A DNA stretch of 51,145 nucleotides from an uncultured Prevotellaceae bacterium (GCA_902779455.1 CACZBS010000026.1:1-51145), one strand, 5' to 3'; numbered from the stretch's first letter, positions 40,153-48,813 are shown. The notes: a model not told the origin generated them from the sequence alone. A program made the numbers and translations.

Positions 40153-41904
40153 TTATCCGAAGACCAGCTTGCGGTCGCGCTCAGCGGCAGGAACGGTCCA
40201 TTCCTCAGGCACGAACTTCCAGTTGTGGTTGGGAGCGGGGCGGGCCGTCCCCATTCGCTCGATTTCCTCCATCAGATAGTGGCGCAGGTCGAGCGGCGAC
40301 TGATAGATGATGCGCTCGCCGATCTGGTCTTTGGGGATGCCGGCACCCTTGGTCAGCAGTTCGCCTCCGCCGTTGCCGCGATAGCTGTTCATCACGACGC
40401 TATAGGTCTTGTTCTCGTCGAAGGGCTGTCCGTCTGACATTCTGAGGATGCGCACTTTCTGGCCGTCAGGCTTGGTGACGTCGACCTCGTAGTCGATGCC
40501 AGCGGCAGAGTCGAAGTTGAACGTATAGTTGCGGAATCCCATGCGCTGCTGGTCGCCACGTGACTCGTCGTTGAGCAGCAATAGATGGTCGTCAGCGGAT
40601 TTCATCGTGTTGACCCAGCGGTCGTAGCTTTCCTCGAGGTGTCCGCGCACTTCGCGTCCTGTCATCTTGAGGATGTAGAGCTGGTTTTCGAATCTGTAGA
40701 GCTTGAACATGTCGGCCACAGTCACTTCGCCGGCCCGAATCTCGCTGTCGAAGGACAGCGGGGCATTGAAGCTGATGTCGGCTTTCGAGATCTGAAGCTG
40801 CAGGTTGTGGACGAAGTCAGTGAAGGCCGAGTTGCCGAAGTAGCTGTCGCGCGTGCGGGTCGTGTTCTCGAAACGTCCGATCTTGCGTCCCACGTAGGCC
40901 TTGATGCGCTCGATCTGGGGCTGGAAGTGGGCCACCATCTGGTCGTCAATCTTCTCGTCGCGGATGCTCACGATGTCGCCCTTGATCTGCTTGCCTGTGA
41001 GCCGTCCGTCCTTATAGGTCAGCTCAATCTGCGCATCGGCCACATTCAAAGCCCAGCATGAGGGGTCGAGAAGTAGCACCTGGCTGCCCGCCGTGTTGGC
41101 CACCCACTGGTTGTGCTGCATGTGGTCGTGGCCGAAGAAGACGATGTCGAATCCAGGCACCTCGCGGGCCACGCGCTCTGAGGCGTCCTCCTCGATGCCG
41201 CCATCCATGGTGATGCCGCCAGAGAGGCCGCTGTGGAAGAGTCCGACGACGAGGTCGGCATGCTCCACCTCACGGATGTGCTTCACCCACTGGCGGGCCG
41301 TCGTGACCATCTCGCTGAACGCCAGCCCCTTCCAGAGGCTCTCGTTGAGCCAGCAGGGAATGGTGGGCGTCAGCATGCCCAGCACGGCAATCTTCACGCC
41401 GTCGCGCACGAAGATATGGTAAGGCTTGACGTATGGGCGGCCTGTCCGCGTGTCGATGATATTGGCGCCGAGCATGGGACAGCGTACCTCGCGAATCCAT
41501 TTGTCATAGACGGCGTGGCCCGTCTCGACGTCGTGGTTGCCAAACGTCTCTGCATCGTAGCCCATATAGTTGACCACCTGGGCGGCAATGTTTTCCTCGG
41601 CATCGCCCACGACGTAGTTCGACCAGTAGCACGTCGGCTGTCCCTGCAGGATGTCGCCGTTGTCGAGGAGCAGCAGGCGGTCGCCATACTGGCTGCGCAG
41701 GCGCTTGACGTAGGTGCTGACGCGTGCGAGGGTGCCTTTCAGTGGCTGACTCTCGACAAAGTCATAGGGGAAGAAATAGCCGTGGACGTCGCTTGTCTCG
41801 ACGATTCTCAGGCTGATGGTCTTTTGGTTCTGCTGTGCCATAACTGATGTGGTGGCGATGGTGAGTGCTATGGCTCCCAGGGCCGTTGCCAATGTTTTTC
41901 TCAT
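40153..41904 (-). CDS. Periplasmic 5'-nucleotidase (UshA-like)
   Basis: The 583-residue protein has a signal peptide (about 1-23), an N-terminal metallophosphatase domain with TSDVHGYFF (metal Asp and His), LLDNGDILQG, GNHDVETGH and FGHDHMQHN, and a C-terminal 5'-nucleotidase domain from about residue 330 (FTDFVHNLQLQIS, VVMNSYRGNGGGELL). It hydrolyses nucleotides or UDP-sugars outside the inner membrane. It lies upstream of nudC on the same strand; both act on nucleotide phosphates. Confidence 0.9.
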   Translation of the reverse strand: MRKTLATALGAIALTIATTSVMAQQNQKTISLRIVETSDVHGYFFPYDFVESQPLKGTLARVSTYVKRLRSQYGDRLLLLDNGDILQGQPTCYWSNYVVGDAEENIAAQVVNYMGYDAETFGNHDVETGHAVYDKWIREVRCPMLGANIIDTRTGRPYVKPYHIFVRDGVKIAVLGMLTPTIPCWLNESLWKGLAFSEMVTTARQWVKHIREVEHADLVVGLFHSGLSGGITMDGGIEEDASERVAREVPGFDIVFFGHDHMQHNQWVANTAGSQVLLLDPSCWALNVADAQIELTYKDGRLTGKQIKGDIVSIRDEKIDDQMVAHFQPQIERIKAYVGRKIGRFENTTRTRDSYFGNSAFTDFVHNLQLQISKADISFNAPLSFDSEIRAGEVTVADMFKLYRFENQLYILKMTGREVRGHLEESYDRWVNTMKSADDHLLLLNDESRGDQQRMGFRNYTFNFDSAAGIDYEVDVTKPDGQKVRILRMSDGQPFDENKTYSVVMNSYRGNGGGELLTKGAGIPKDQIGERIIYQSPLDLRHYLMEEIERMGTARPAPNHNWKFVPEEWTVPAAERDRKLVFG

Positions 41905-41927
41905 AGAGGTTCACATTTAATCGCTTG

Positions 41928-41935
41928 CAAAGTTA
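41928..41935 (-). promoter_or_regulatory. -7 box (TAACTTTG) of the 5'-nucleotidase gene
   Basis: TAACTTTG followed by CAAGCG on the minus strand lies 23 bp before the ATG. The divergent spacer to the J-domain gene (41905-42011) shows no consensus box on the plus strand. Confidence 0.7.
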
Positions 41936-42011
41936 CGAAAAAAAACCGTCATCCATGCATTTCGGCATAAAAATTGCTGTTTAATTTATAAAAGAAAGGA
42001 GATTGTGGCTT

Positions 42012-42653
42012 ATGGCATTTATTGACTATTACAAGATTCTAGGTGTCGACAAGAATATCGATCAGAAGGATGTGAAGAAGGCTTACCTGAAGCGGGCCAA
42101 GCAGTTTCATCCCGACCTTCATCCTGACGACCCAAAGGCGAAGGCAAAGTTCCAGGCCCTGAACGAGGCTTACGACGTGATCGGCGATCCCGAGAAGCGC
42201 CGCAAGTACGACCAGTATGGCGAGCAGTGGAAGGATGCCGAGGCGTTTGGCGAAGGCGGATTCCATGCTTCGGGTGGTGGCGGCTCGCCCTTCGACGGGT
42301 TCGACTTCTCAGGCTTCAAGCAGGGTGGGGGCTTCAGCTCGTTCTTCCAGGACCTCTTTGGCGGCGGTTTCGCGTCGTCGCAGGGTGCGCGCAGGCAGTC
42401 GGGTCCTGCTGAGACGCAGGCTTCGATGGACGTCGACCTGCTGACGGCCCTGCTTGGCGGCGAGGTCGTCGTAGGCCTGAGCGACGGAAAGAAGATCAAG
42501 CTGAAGCTGAAGCCTGGCACGCAACCAGGCCAGAAGGTGCGTCTGCGCGGCAAGGGTCAGAACGGCTCCGACCTCATCATCACGATGAACGTCCAGCTGC
42601 CCACGAACCTGACTGAGCGTCAGAAGGCCCTCTTGCGCGAGGCGCTCATCTGA
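42012..42653 (+). CDS. Short CbpA-like J-domain protein
   Basis: The 213-residue product has a J domain (1-68) with the HPD triad at 33-35, a Gly/Phe-rich linker (about 75-125) and only one short C-terminal beta domain (about 135-205: DVDLLTALLGGEVVVGL, PGTQPGQKVRLRGKG). CbpA-type proteins are near 300 residues with two such domains, so one is missing or much reduced. It would stimulate DnaK ATPase. AAAGGAGA lies just ahead of the start region. The ORF ends 10 bp before the convergent response-regulator gene stop. Confidence 0.88.
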   Translation: MAFIDYYKILGVDKNIDQKDVKKAYLKRAKQFHPDLHPDDPKAKAKFQALNEAYDVIGDPEKRRKYDQYGEQWKDAEAFGEGGFHASGGGGSPFDGFDFSGFKQGGGFSSFFQDLFGGGFASSQGARRQSGPAETQASMDVDLLTALLGGEVVVGLSDGKKIKLKLKPGTQPGQKVRLRGKGQNGSDLIITMNVQLPTNLTERQKALLREALI

Positions 42654-42662
42654 TGAGTCGTG

Positions 42663-43394
42663 CTACTTGCCCAGGAACTTCTGGTTAAGATAATTGTTGA
42701 ATTGCTCTCTGTAGTTGTCGCCGATGGGCAGATAGGTCTCGGCGTCGAGGATCACGCGGTTCTTGTTGACCTCCTGAATCTTCTGAAGATTGACGATATA
42801 GGAGCGGTGGATGCGCATGAACTGGCTGGGCGGCAGGTAGTCGTCCATCTTCTTCATCGACAGCAGCGTGATGATTGGCTTGGGCTGTCCATCCAGATAA
42901 ATACGCAGATATTCACTCATGCCCTCCACGTAGCGGATGTCGCTGATGGAGATGCGCACTACGCGATAGTCCGTCTTGACGAACAGCGTGCCGTCGTCCT
43001 GCATGGGACTGCTCTCGGCCGCTGTGTTGAGATGGCGCAGGTTGTATTGTTCCTGAACCTTCATCGCGGCCCGCAGGAAGTCGTTCATGCCGTAGGGCTT
43101 CAGCAGATAGTCGACGGCATTGACCTTGTAGCCCTCGACGGCATATTCCGAATAGGCTGTCGTAAAGACGATGAGCGGCGGCGCAACCAGCTGGCGCACA
43201 AAATCCATACCGTTCAGGTCGGGCATGTTGATGTCGCAGAAGATGGCGTCGACCATCTCCTTCTCCATCAGCTCGCGGGCCTCAAGCGCACTTTGGCACT
43301 GGCCTGCCAGCTGCAGGAAGGGCACTTTGGCAATGTAAGCCGTCAGTTGCTTCAGTGCCAGGGGTTCGTCGTCGATGGCTAAAACTTTGATCAT
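42663..43394 (-). CDS. LytTR-type response regulator
   Basis: The 243-residue protein has a receiver domain (about 1-118) with the acid pair in LAIDDEPLA (8-9) and the phospho-acceptor Asp54 in FCDINMPDLNG, and a C-terminal LytTR DNA-binding domain (about 135-240; VKTDYRVVRISISDIRYVEGM split, FMRIHRSYIVNLQKIQEVN). It should be phosphorylated by the histidine kinase encoded just upstream, with which it overlaps by 4 bp. The start at 43394 follows from the MIKVLAIDDE receiver start. Confidence 0.93.
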   Translation of the reverse strand: MIKVLAIDDEPLALKQLTAYIAKVPFLQLAGQCQSALEARELMEKEMVDAIFCDINMPDLNGMDFVRQLVAPPLIVFTTAYSEYAVEGYKVNAVDYLLKPYGMNDFLRAAMKVQEQYNLRHLNTAAESSPMQDDGTLFVKTDYRVVRISISDIRYVEGMSEYLRIYLDGQPKPIITLLSMKKMDDYLPPSQFMRIHRSYIVNLQKIQEVNKNRVILDAETYLPIGDNYREQFNNYLNQKFLGK

Positions 43395-44533
43395 AGTGAC
43401 AGGGGTAATGTTAGTTCCACTTCGTAGACGTCCTCGCCGTCGTGCATCTCGAGCGTGTGGCGTCCTGGGTAGATGAGCTCCAGACGCTGCCTGACGTTCT
43501 GCAAGCCCACGCCGCCATGGACGTCCTCGCTCTGCGGCAACTTGCTGTTGCGGCACTTGAAGACGAGTCTTCCGTCGACGGCATCGATGCTGATGTCAAT
43601 GAATGATGCCTGTCGATAGCTGACGCCGTGCTTGAAGGCATTCTCGACAAAGGTGATGAACAGCAGGGGCGGCAGTTCGCAGTCGGGCATCCGCTCAGGC
43701 AGTTCGAGGCTGATCTTCACGTGGTCAGCCACGCGGATGCGCATCAGCTCGATGTAGTTCTCAAGGAAATCAATCTCGCGGTTGAGCGGCACCATGTTCT
43801 TGGCCCCCTCGTAGAGCACGTAGCGCATGATCTTCGACAGCTCCACGATGCTCTCCTTGGCCTGTTCGGGCTCGATGTCGACCAGTGCGTGGATGTTGTT
43901 GAGCGTGTTCATCAGGAAGTGAGGATTGAGCTGGAACTTCAGGTACTCCAGCTGCTGCTCAAGGCTCTTGCGCTCGAGTTCGGCCAGTCGCTGCTCGCCG
44001 TCCTTCTGGCGGAAGTAGAGCTTGATGCCGATGTTCATGCCGAGCATGAGGACGAACATGATGATAGCCATCACGTCGTGCTGGCCCAGCATGATGGTCG
44101 GCCCAGGGCCAGGCCCCATGTGCGGATTGCCGCTGAATTCGCGGGGTGGCCGCATGTCCTCATGCGGGGCGAACCGTTCGTCAGGCATCGGCTGTCGATG
44201 GTCGTCCATCTCGTGCATTGGCGGACGTCCTTCTCCCATTGGCGGACGGCTGATGCACTGGACCGTCGCGAACACCAGCAGCAGCACGGCTACGAACGAG
44301 AAGTAGCGCACGCGCTGGTGACGATAGACCAGCATGGGGGCCAGGAGGAAGTTGTGGACGGCAAACACGACAAGAAACATCGCTATCTCGCGCCATACGT
44401 GCCATAGCTCATGCCATTGGAACGCCGTCTGAGAGTTGACGGCCTGATGGTATAGCATGACAGCCGGGGCGAGGAATAAGACGACCCACAGGGCTGCGTA
44501 GATGATGTTCTCTTGACGTGCCTGCCGTTTCAT
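43391..44533 (-). CDS. LytS/YehU-type sensor histidine kinase with Met/His-rich loop
   Basis: The 380-residue kinase has four hydrophobic segments (about 11-28, 48-68, 77-95 and 152-173) and a cytoplasmic part with the LytS-type phospho-acceptor motif QLNPHFLMNTLNNI (His205) and the ATP-binding region (PPLLFITFVENAFKHG, GGVGLQNVRQRLELI). Between the third and fourth segments is a loop of about 52 residues (97-150) packed with Met, His, Pro and acidic residues, e.g. PPMHEMDDHRQPMPDERF, which could bind a metal or another cationic ligand. It begins 1 bp after the beta-helix gene stop and overlaps the regulator gene by 4 bp. Confidence 0.9.
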   Translation of the reverse strand: MKRQARQENIIYAALWVVLFLAPAVMLYHQAVNSQTAFQWHELWHVWREIAMFLVVFAVHNFLLAPMLVYRHQRVRYFSFVAVLLLVFATVQCISRPPMGEGRPPMHEMDDHRQPMPDERFAPHEDMRPPREFSGNPHMGPGPGPTIMLGQHDVMAIIMFVLMLGMNIGIKLYFRQKDGEQRLAELERKSLEQQLEYLKFQLNPHFLMNTLNNIHALVDIEPEQAKESIVELSKIMRYVLYEGAKNMVPLNREIDFLENYIELMRIRVADHVKISLELPERMPDCELPPLLFITFVENAFKHGVSYRQASFIDISIDAVDGRLVFKCRNSKLPQSEDVHGGVGLQNVRQRLELIYPGRHTLEMHDGEDVYEVELTLPLSL

Positions 44534-44534
44534 C

Positions 44535-45893
44535 TTAGTTGTTCGTCGATGCCACAATATATATAGAGGTACGCGTGTAACTCTCAGGAAGCGTATAGCT
44601 CACTCCGCCATACGTGACAGTGGCTCCTGCCGTGACCTTATAGCCTGAGGTGGTGCGGATGGTCTGCGAGCCCGTGGCGTCAGCTGAAGCCTTGCCTCCG
44701 ATGCCCATCACGGTGCCGCCGTTGATGACGAATCCTTTGGAGGTGACATCCGTGTTGAACGCCTTGTTGGTGGCCACGGAGTAGACCTCGCCGCCGCTGA
44801 TGGTGATGACGCCCGTTGACTTGATGCTGTTGGGCTTGGCTTCGTCGGCCAGTCCGTCGTTGTAGACACCGCCCAGCGAGAGCGCCTCCACCTTGCCGCC
44901 GCTGATGCTGAGGGCGCCCTTGGTGCTGATGGCCTTCGAGCCGGCCCCTGTCGCCGTCAGCGTCAGCGCGCCGTCAGTGATGGCGATGTCGGCATCCGCC
45001 TTCAGCACCTTCACGTCGCCGCCTTCAGCTGTGGCGATGATGGTTCCGCCGTTGATGAACATCTGTCCGTTGAATTCGTCCGTCAGGTCATTCGTGGCCG
45101 CCACATCGATAGCATCGGCAGCGACATTGCTGACGTTCAGCGTTCCGCCGTTCATCTCCAGATACTGTTCGACGTGGAGTCCGTCGCCAGCAGAGGCCAG
45201 CACGTTGATGGTGCCCGCGAACGACTTCTTCAGCTGCGTGTATTCGTCGCTGCGGTAGGCATGCTTGGCGTTGCCCGTCAGGTTGATGGTGCCCTCGCCA
45301 GTGAACTCTGCGTGGCCGTTGACGAAAAAGCAGCTCTTCTGGGCGCCAGTGGCATAGTCGGCAAAGGTGTTGGTCGTGCCGTCGTTGACGACGATGGCAA
45401 TGCGCTTGCCGTTCTCGATGTCGATGGCGGCACCGCGGTTGCTGGTCAGGCTGACGCCGTCGAGCACGACGGTGGCCTTCAGTTCGCCGTCCATCGTGAA
45501 CGCGCCGTCTGATGACGCGCCGCTGAGGGTGTAGGTGATCTCGTCCGCGACGTCGGCATCCTGCACGATGGTGACGTAGGCCCCGTCGACCGTCGTGGTC
45601 AGGTGGCTGGCGATGTTGCCTGCCACGACGACCTCAGCCGCAGCGCCGTTGTAGCTGATGCTGACCGTGTTGTCCTCAATGGTCGAGTCGTCGACGTAGA
45701 TCTTGTCGATGTCGCTGACGTTGAACGTCTTTCCCATGACGGTCAGTTCCGTGCCGTTGTTGGCATAGGTCATGTCGCCCGCCTGTGCAGCGGCGACAGC
45801 CGTCGTGACGCTGCCCGTACGGATGTTCATCGTCTGGGCGAAGGCTGTGCCTGCGATGCAGGCCGCAGCCAGTAGGATAACAGTCCGTTTCAT
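44535..45893 (-). CDS. Secreted beta-helix protein (Cthe_2159-like), paralogue of the 10574 gene
   Basis: The 452-residue product has a signal peptide (about 1-19, GTAFAQ) and a short N-terminal domain (about 20-70), then beta-helix turns with FINGGTIIATAEGGD, ALTLTATGAGSKAI, SISGGKVEAL, TISGGEVYSV and VINGGTVMGIGG. This is the same fold as the lipoprotein at 10574-11758, but it has no lipobox. It is probably periplasmic or surface-exposed. It is followed within 1 bp by the LytS-type kinase gene, so it is tied to a signalling operon. Confidence 0.78.
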   Translation of the reverse strand: MKRTVILLAAACIAGTAFAQTMNIRTGSVTTAVAAAQAGDMTYANNGTELTVMGKTFNVSDIDKIYVDDSTIEDNTVSISYNGAAAEVVVAGNIASHLTTTVDGAYVTIVQDADVADEITYTLSGASSDGAFTMDGELKATVVLDGVSLTSNRGAAIDIENGKRIAIVVNDGTTNTFADYATGAQKSCFFVNGHAEFTGEGTINLTGNAKHAYRSDEYTQLKKSFAGTINVLASAGDGLHVEQYLEMNGGTLNVSNVAADAIDVAATNDLTDEFNGQMFINGGTIIATAEGGDVKVLKADADIAITDGALTLTATGAGSKAISTKGALSISGGKVEALSLGGVYNDGLADEAKPNSIKSTGVITISGGEVYSVATNKAFNTDVTSKGFVINGGTVMGIGGKASADATGSQTIRTTSGYKVTAGATVTYGGVSYTLPESYTRTSIYIVASTNN

Positions 45894-45899
45894 CTCTCC

Positions 45900-46355
45900 T
45901 TACCTGACGTGAATTTTCGTACTCTTGTCATTGATCTTCACCACATAGATGCCAGGCCGCAGCGGCGTGTTGATGGGCTCGGCGCCTGCCGTATAGCGGT
46001 CGATGAGCATGCCGCCCACGCTGGCGATGATGACCCGTGCCCCAGCCGGGGCTGCCACCTGCAGAAGCCTGTCGCTGACCCTGATCGTCGTCGGCTCCTC
46101 GCCGCCCACGCTGCCGATGCCGCTGAGGTCCTGGTCAGAGAAGTACATCTTCGAGAGCTGTGCCTGCTCGAAGGTGGCCGTGATGCCCTGAGCCTTGGCG
46201 GTGAGCTGTCCGTCGGCGAAGACCATGGTGAGCCCGCCCGTCGGGAGTGCCTGCTCCGTGCCGTCCTGCAGTCCGATGACGAGGTAGCCGTAGTCGTCGG
46301 CTTGTGCCGTCATGGCCATTGCCATGATTGCTGATATCAAATAGGTCCGTTTCAT
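45900..46355 (-). CDS. Small secreted protein with Bacteroidetes-type C-terminal tail
   Basis: The 151-residue product has a signal peptide (MKRTYLISAIMAMAMTAQA) and a short mature part containing DYGYLVIGLQDGTEQALP, ATFEQAQLSKMYFS and VSDRLLQVAAPAGARVIIAS, ending PGIYVVKINDKSTKIHVR, which resembles the secretion tails of Bacteroidetes outer proteins. The first part of the following beta-helix protein has a similar motif (TFNVSDIDKIYVDDS), so the two may share a domain. The start was taken at the signal peptide although in-frame ATGs lie upstream. It is the first gene of the operon down to 42663. Confidence 0.65.
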   Translation of the reverse strand: MKRTYLISAIMAMAMTAQADDYGYLVIGLQDGTEQALPTGGLTMVFADGQLTAKAQGITATFEQAQLSKMYFSDQDLSGIGSVGGEEPTTIRVSDRLLQVAAPAGARVIIASVGGMLIDRYTAGAEPINTPLRPGIYVVKINDKSTKIHVR

Positions 46356-46449
46356 GTGCAATGCTGTTGATGCTCTGTGCGAATTACCTTGCTTCATCAT
46401 CCTGTCTCCTATATCTTTAGTGAGTGAATAAAAAGAACTGAACTCGATG

Positions 46450-46457
46450 CAAAGGTA
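46450..46457 (-). promoter_or_regulatory. -7 box (TACCTTTG) of the beta-helix / LytS / LytTR operon
   Basis: TACCTTTG followed by CATCG on the minus strand lies 94 bp from the chosen start at 46355, between the lipoprotein terminator and the first gene of the operon. Confidence 0.7.
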
Positions 46458-46473
46458 ATGAAAAACAAAAAAT

Positions 46474-46500
46474 GGGGCAAATCCGTTCAACGAATGCCCC
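46474..46500 (-). terminator. Terminator downstream of the helical lipoprotein gene
   Basis: GGGGCA (46474-46479) pairs with TGCCCC (46495-46500). On the minus strand the hairpin is followed by TTTTTTGTTTTTC, a strong U-tract. It lies 20 bp past the lipoprotein stop. Confidence 0.8.
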
Positions 46501-46520
46501 GTTTTCTTCAACGAATGTGC

Positions 46521-47162
46521 TTACTTCAGGCCGGCGCCCTTGAGCAGCTTGTCAGCGCCCTCGTTCACCTTGTCGTTCACCTTCTGGGCAGCCTCGTTCA
46601 CCTTGTCGGCAGCGGCCTGCTTGGCCTCGTCGACCTTCTGGTTGGCAGCATCGACGGCTTCGTTAGCCTTGTCCTCGACGGCCTGCTTGGCGTCCTCGAC
46701 AGCCTCGTTAGCCTGGTCGACGGCGTTCTCGACGGCCTGCTGGCCAGCATCCTCGACAGTGCCCACGGCCTGCTGCAGGTTGCTGATGATGCTCTCAGCG
46801 GGTGCCTCGACGAGAGCCGACACGGCCGAGTTGACCAGTGCGTTGTCGCCCACGACGGCCTTCACCTTCTCAGCATTCTCCTTCAGGAAAGCCTGCACCT
46901 TGCCCAGGTACTCCTTGGCCACCTCGGGGTTCTTGGCCAGCAGCTCGGCTGCCTTCTGCTTGATGGTCTCCAGATACTCGCCCAGCTTCGTGGCGTCGCC
47001 TTCGCCCAGCAGGGTGTTGAGCTGCTCGGTTGCGTTGTCGACCAGGGCGCTGACCTCTACCTGCTGCTCGCCGTCGGCGGGAGCCTCTGTCTTAGTGTTG
47101 TTGCCGCACGAAGCGAACGTCATGGCCACAGCGGCCATAGCCATCAGAAATACTTTTTTCAT
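46521..47162 (-). CDS. Helical lipoprotein with LEA-like repeats
   Basis: The 213-residue product has a lipoprotein signal with Cys19 (TFASC) and a mature part that is nearly all helix, rich in Ala, Glu, Lys and Val. From about residue 135 it carries 11-residue-type repeats such as NEAVEDAKQAVEDK, NEAVDAANQKVDEAK and NEAAQKVNDKVNE, like apolipoprotein or late-embryogenesis proteins. It is probably anchored in the outer membrane; a stress-related or structural role is likely but not shown. It has its own promoter and terminator. Confidence 0.75.
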   Translation of the reverse strand: MKKVFLMAMAAVAMTFASCGNNTKTEAPADGEQQVEVSALVDNATEQLNTLLGEGDATKLGEYLETIKQKAAELLAKNPEVAKEYLGKVQAFLKENAEKVKAVVGDNALVNSAVSALVEAPAESIISNLQQAVGTVEDAGQQAVENAVDQANEAVEDAKQAVEDKANEAVDAANQKVDEAKQAAADKVNEAAQKVNDKVNEGADKLLKGAGLK

Positions 47163-47212
47163 ACTACGCTTTTTTAAATGTTAGTTGTTAAATAAAAGAA
47201 TCATTCTGGCGG

Positions 47213-47220
47213 CAAATTTA
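47213..47220 (-). promoter_or_regulatory. -7 box (TAAATTTG) of the helical lipoprotein gene
   Basis: TAAATTTG followed by CCGCC on the minus strand lies 50 bp ahead of the ATG at 47162. Confidence 0.6.
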
Positions 47221-47284
47221 CGCATTATTGTTGAAACAAACAAAAATTTTCGCAGTTTCTTTTGGCTATCATCATTTTTTTACT

Positions 47285-47292
47285 TATTTTTG
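47285..47292 (+). promoter_or_regulatory. -7 box (TATTTTTG) of the menaquinone genes, 7 bp from ATG
   Basis: TATTTTTG is followed by CATCTCA and the ATG at 47300. The upstream frame (from 47228) is therefore unlikely to be translated, and the leader should be only a few nucleotides long. Confidence 0.6.
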
Positions 47293-47299
47293 CATCTCA

Positions 47300-47710
47300 A
47301 TGAACGTAGATAAGATAAAAGCAGTCGTAGAATCCATGCCCAACCTGAGCACTGCCCTCGGCATGGAGTTCATCTCGACCGACGATGAAGACACATGCAT
47401 GGCCCGGATGCGCGTCGACGAGCGCAACCGCCAGCCCTTTGGCTTTCTCAGTGGTGGCGCCTCGCTGGCCCTGGCCGAGAATCTGGCCGGGGTGGGGTCG
47501 ACGTCGCTCTGCCCTGGCTGCGCCTGCGTGGGCATCGAGGTCAGCGGCAGTCATGTCAAGGCCGTCGTCGAGGGCGACACCGTCACGGCTTTCGGCCGTC
47601 TGGTCCATCGCGGAGGCACGCTCCACGTATGGCATGTCGACATCAGTAATTCCGCGGGCGAGCTCATCTCGACTGTCCGCGTGACCAATTACGTGATCAA
47701 GGGCAAATGA
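47300..47710 (+). CDS. PaaI-type hotdog thioesterase, probable DHNA-CoA hydrolase
   Basis: The 136-residue hotdog-fold protein has FGFLSGGASLALAENLAGVGS near residue 51, matching the PaaI/MenI thioesterases in which the Glu of LAEN is catalytic, and ends VTNYVIKG. It precedes menF and menD in an operon and overlaps menF by 4 bp (ATGA), so it very probably hydrolyses 1,4-dihydroxy-2-naphthoyl-CoA in menaquinone synthesis. General acyl-CoA thioesterase activity cannot be excluded. Confidence 0.82.
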   Translation: MNVDKIKAVVESMPNLSTALGMEFISTDDEDTCMARMRVDERNRQPFGFLSGGASLALAENLAGVGSTSLCPGCACVGIEVSGSHVKAVVEGDTVTAFGRLVHRGGTLHVWHVDISNSAGELISTVRVTNYVIKGK

Positions 47711-48795
47711 ACAGCTTCGCAATCTATCGCCTTCCCCACGGCCAGCGCTTCACGCTCGTAGGCCAGACCTCAGGCGAGGCCCGGCGGCTCGGCTCCTTCG
47801 GCGAGTTGGGCCGCGATGCCGGCTTCGCCCTGGCGCCCTTCGAGATGAGCGCCGCGTGCCCCCTGCTGCTCATCCGGCCCGACGTCGTCAGGAGCTTCGA
47901 CGCCTCTGAGGCGGCGTCCTGCCGCTCGCTGATAGCCGAGGGCCTCCAGGTCGTCCGTCAACACGCTGACGACAAACCCTCAGGCTGCGGATCTGAGCGC
48001 GACGACTATCATGCCGACTTCGCCCGATTCTATGATGAGCTGGCCTCGCGCCGTCTGCTGAAGGTCGTCCTCAGTCGCTGCTCGCGCATCGACATCGCCG
48101 GGCACGACTCGGCCGACCCCTTCCGCCTCTTCCTTGAGGCCTGCAGACGCTATCCGCGGCTCTTCGTGGCCCTCGTCGCCACGCCCCAGAGCGGACTCTG
48201 GCTGGCGGCCACCCCCGAGATTCTCCTCGACGGCCAGTCAGGCCAATGGCGCACCATAGCCCTTGCAGGCACCATGCAGCTCGCCGCCCATGAGCTGCAG
48301 GGCGAGGGCGAGCAGGCCCGATGGTCAGCCAAGAACATCGAGGAGCAGCGCCTCGTGGCCACCTACATCAAGGAGCGCCTGCAGCCCCTCTGCAGCAGTC
48401 TGAGCGAGGAGGGCCCGCGCACCGTGCGCGCCGCCAACCTGGTCCATCTGCGCAGCGACTTCTCTTTCACCTTATTAAATAAGGTGCGCGTGGGCGATGT
48501 CGTCAGCGTGCTCCATCCGACCCCTGCCGTCTGCGGACTGCCGCAGGACGAGGCCCGCCGATTCATCCTGGCCCATGAGCACACGCCCCGACGTTACTAC
48601 AGCGGCTTCATGGGGCCCGTCGGCCTCGACGACGCCACCCACCTCTACGTCTCGCTGCGCTGCATGCAGGTCATGGCCGCCTCTTGCCGTCTCTACGCTG
48701 GCGGGGGCTTGCTCCGCGACAGCATCGAGGAAGAGGAGTGGCAGGAGACGGAGGCCAAGCTCCAGACGATGAAGCAGCTCTTTCAATTACGATGA
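47707..48795 (+). CDS. menF: Isochorismate synthase (menaquinone type)
   Basis: The 362-residue protein belongs to the chorismate-binding family. The C-terminal core (about 100-360) has LAGTMQLA, SAKNIEEQRLVATYI, VLHPTPAVCGLPQDEAR and YSGFMGPVG, followed by LYAGGGLL. It converts chorismate to isochorismate, the first step toward menaquinone. The N-terminal part is shorter than in E. coli MenF, which is usual in Bacteroidetes. Its position between the thioesterase and menD supports menF over entC or anthranilate synthase. Confidence 0.9.
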   Translation: MNSFAIYRLPHGQRFTLVGQTSGEARRLGSFGELGRDAGFALAPFEMSAACPLLLIRPDVVRSFDASEAASCRSLIAEGLQVVRQHADDKPSGCGSERDDYHADFARFYDELASRRLLKVVLSRCSRIDIAGHDSADPFRLFLEACRRYPRLFVALVATPQSGLWLAATPEILLDGQSGQWRTIALAGTMQLAAHELQGEGEQARWSAKNIEEQRLVATYIKERLQPLCSSLSEEGPRTVRAANLVHLRSDFSFTLLNKVRVGDVVSVLHPTPAVCGLPQDEARRFILAHEHTPRRYYSGFMGPVGLDDATHLYVSLRCMQVMAASCRLYAGGGLLRDSIEEEEWQETEAKLQTMKQLFQLR

Positions 48796-48813
48796 ATAAA
48801 CACCTGACAATCA

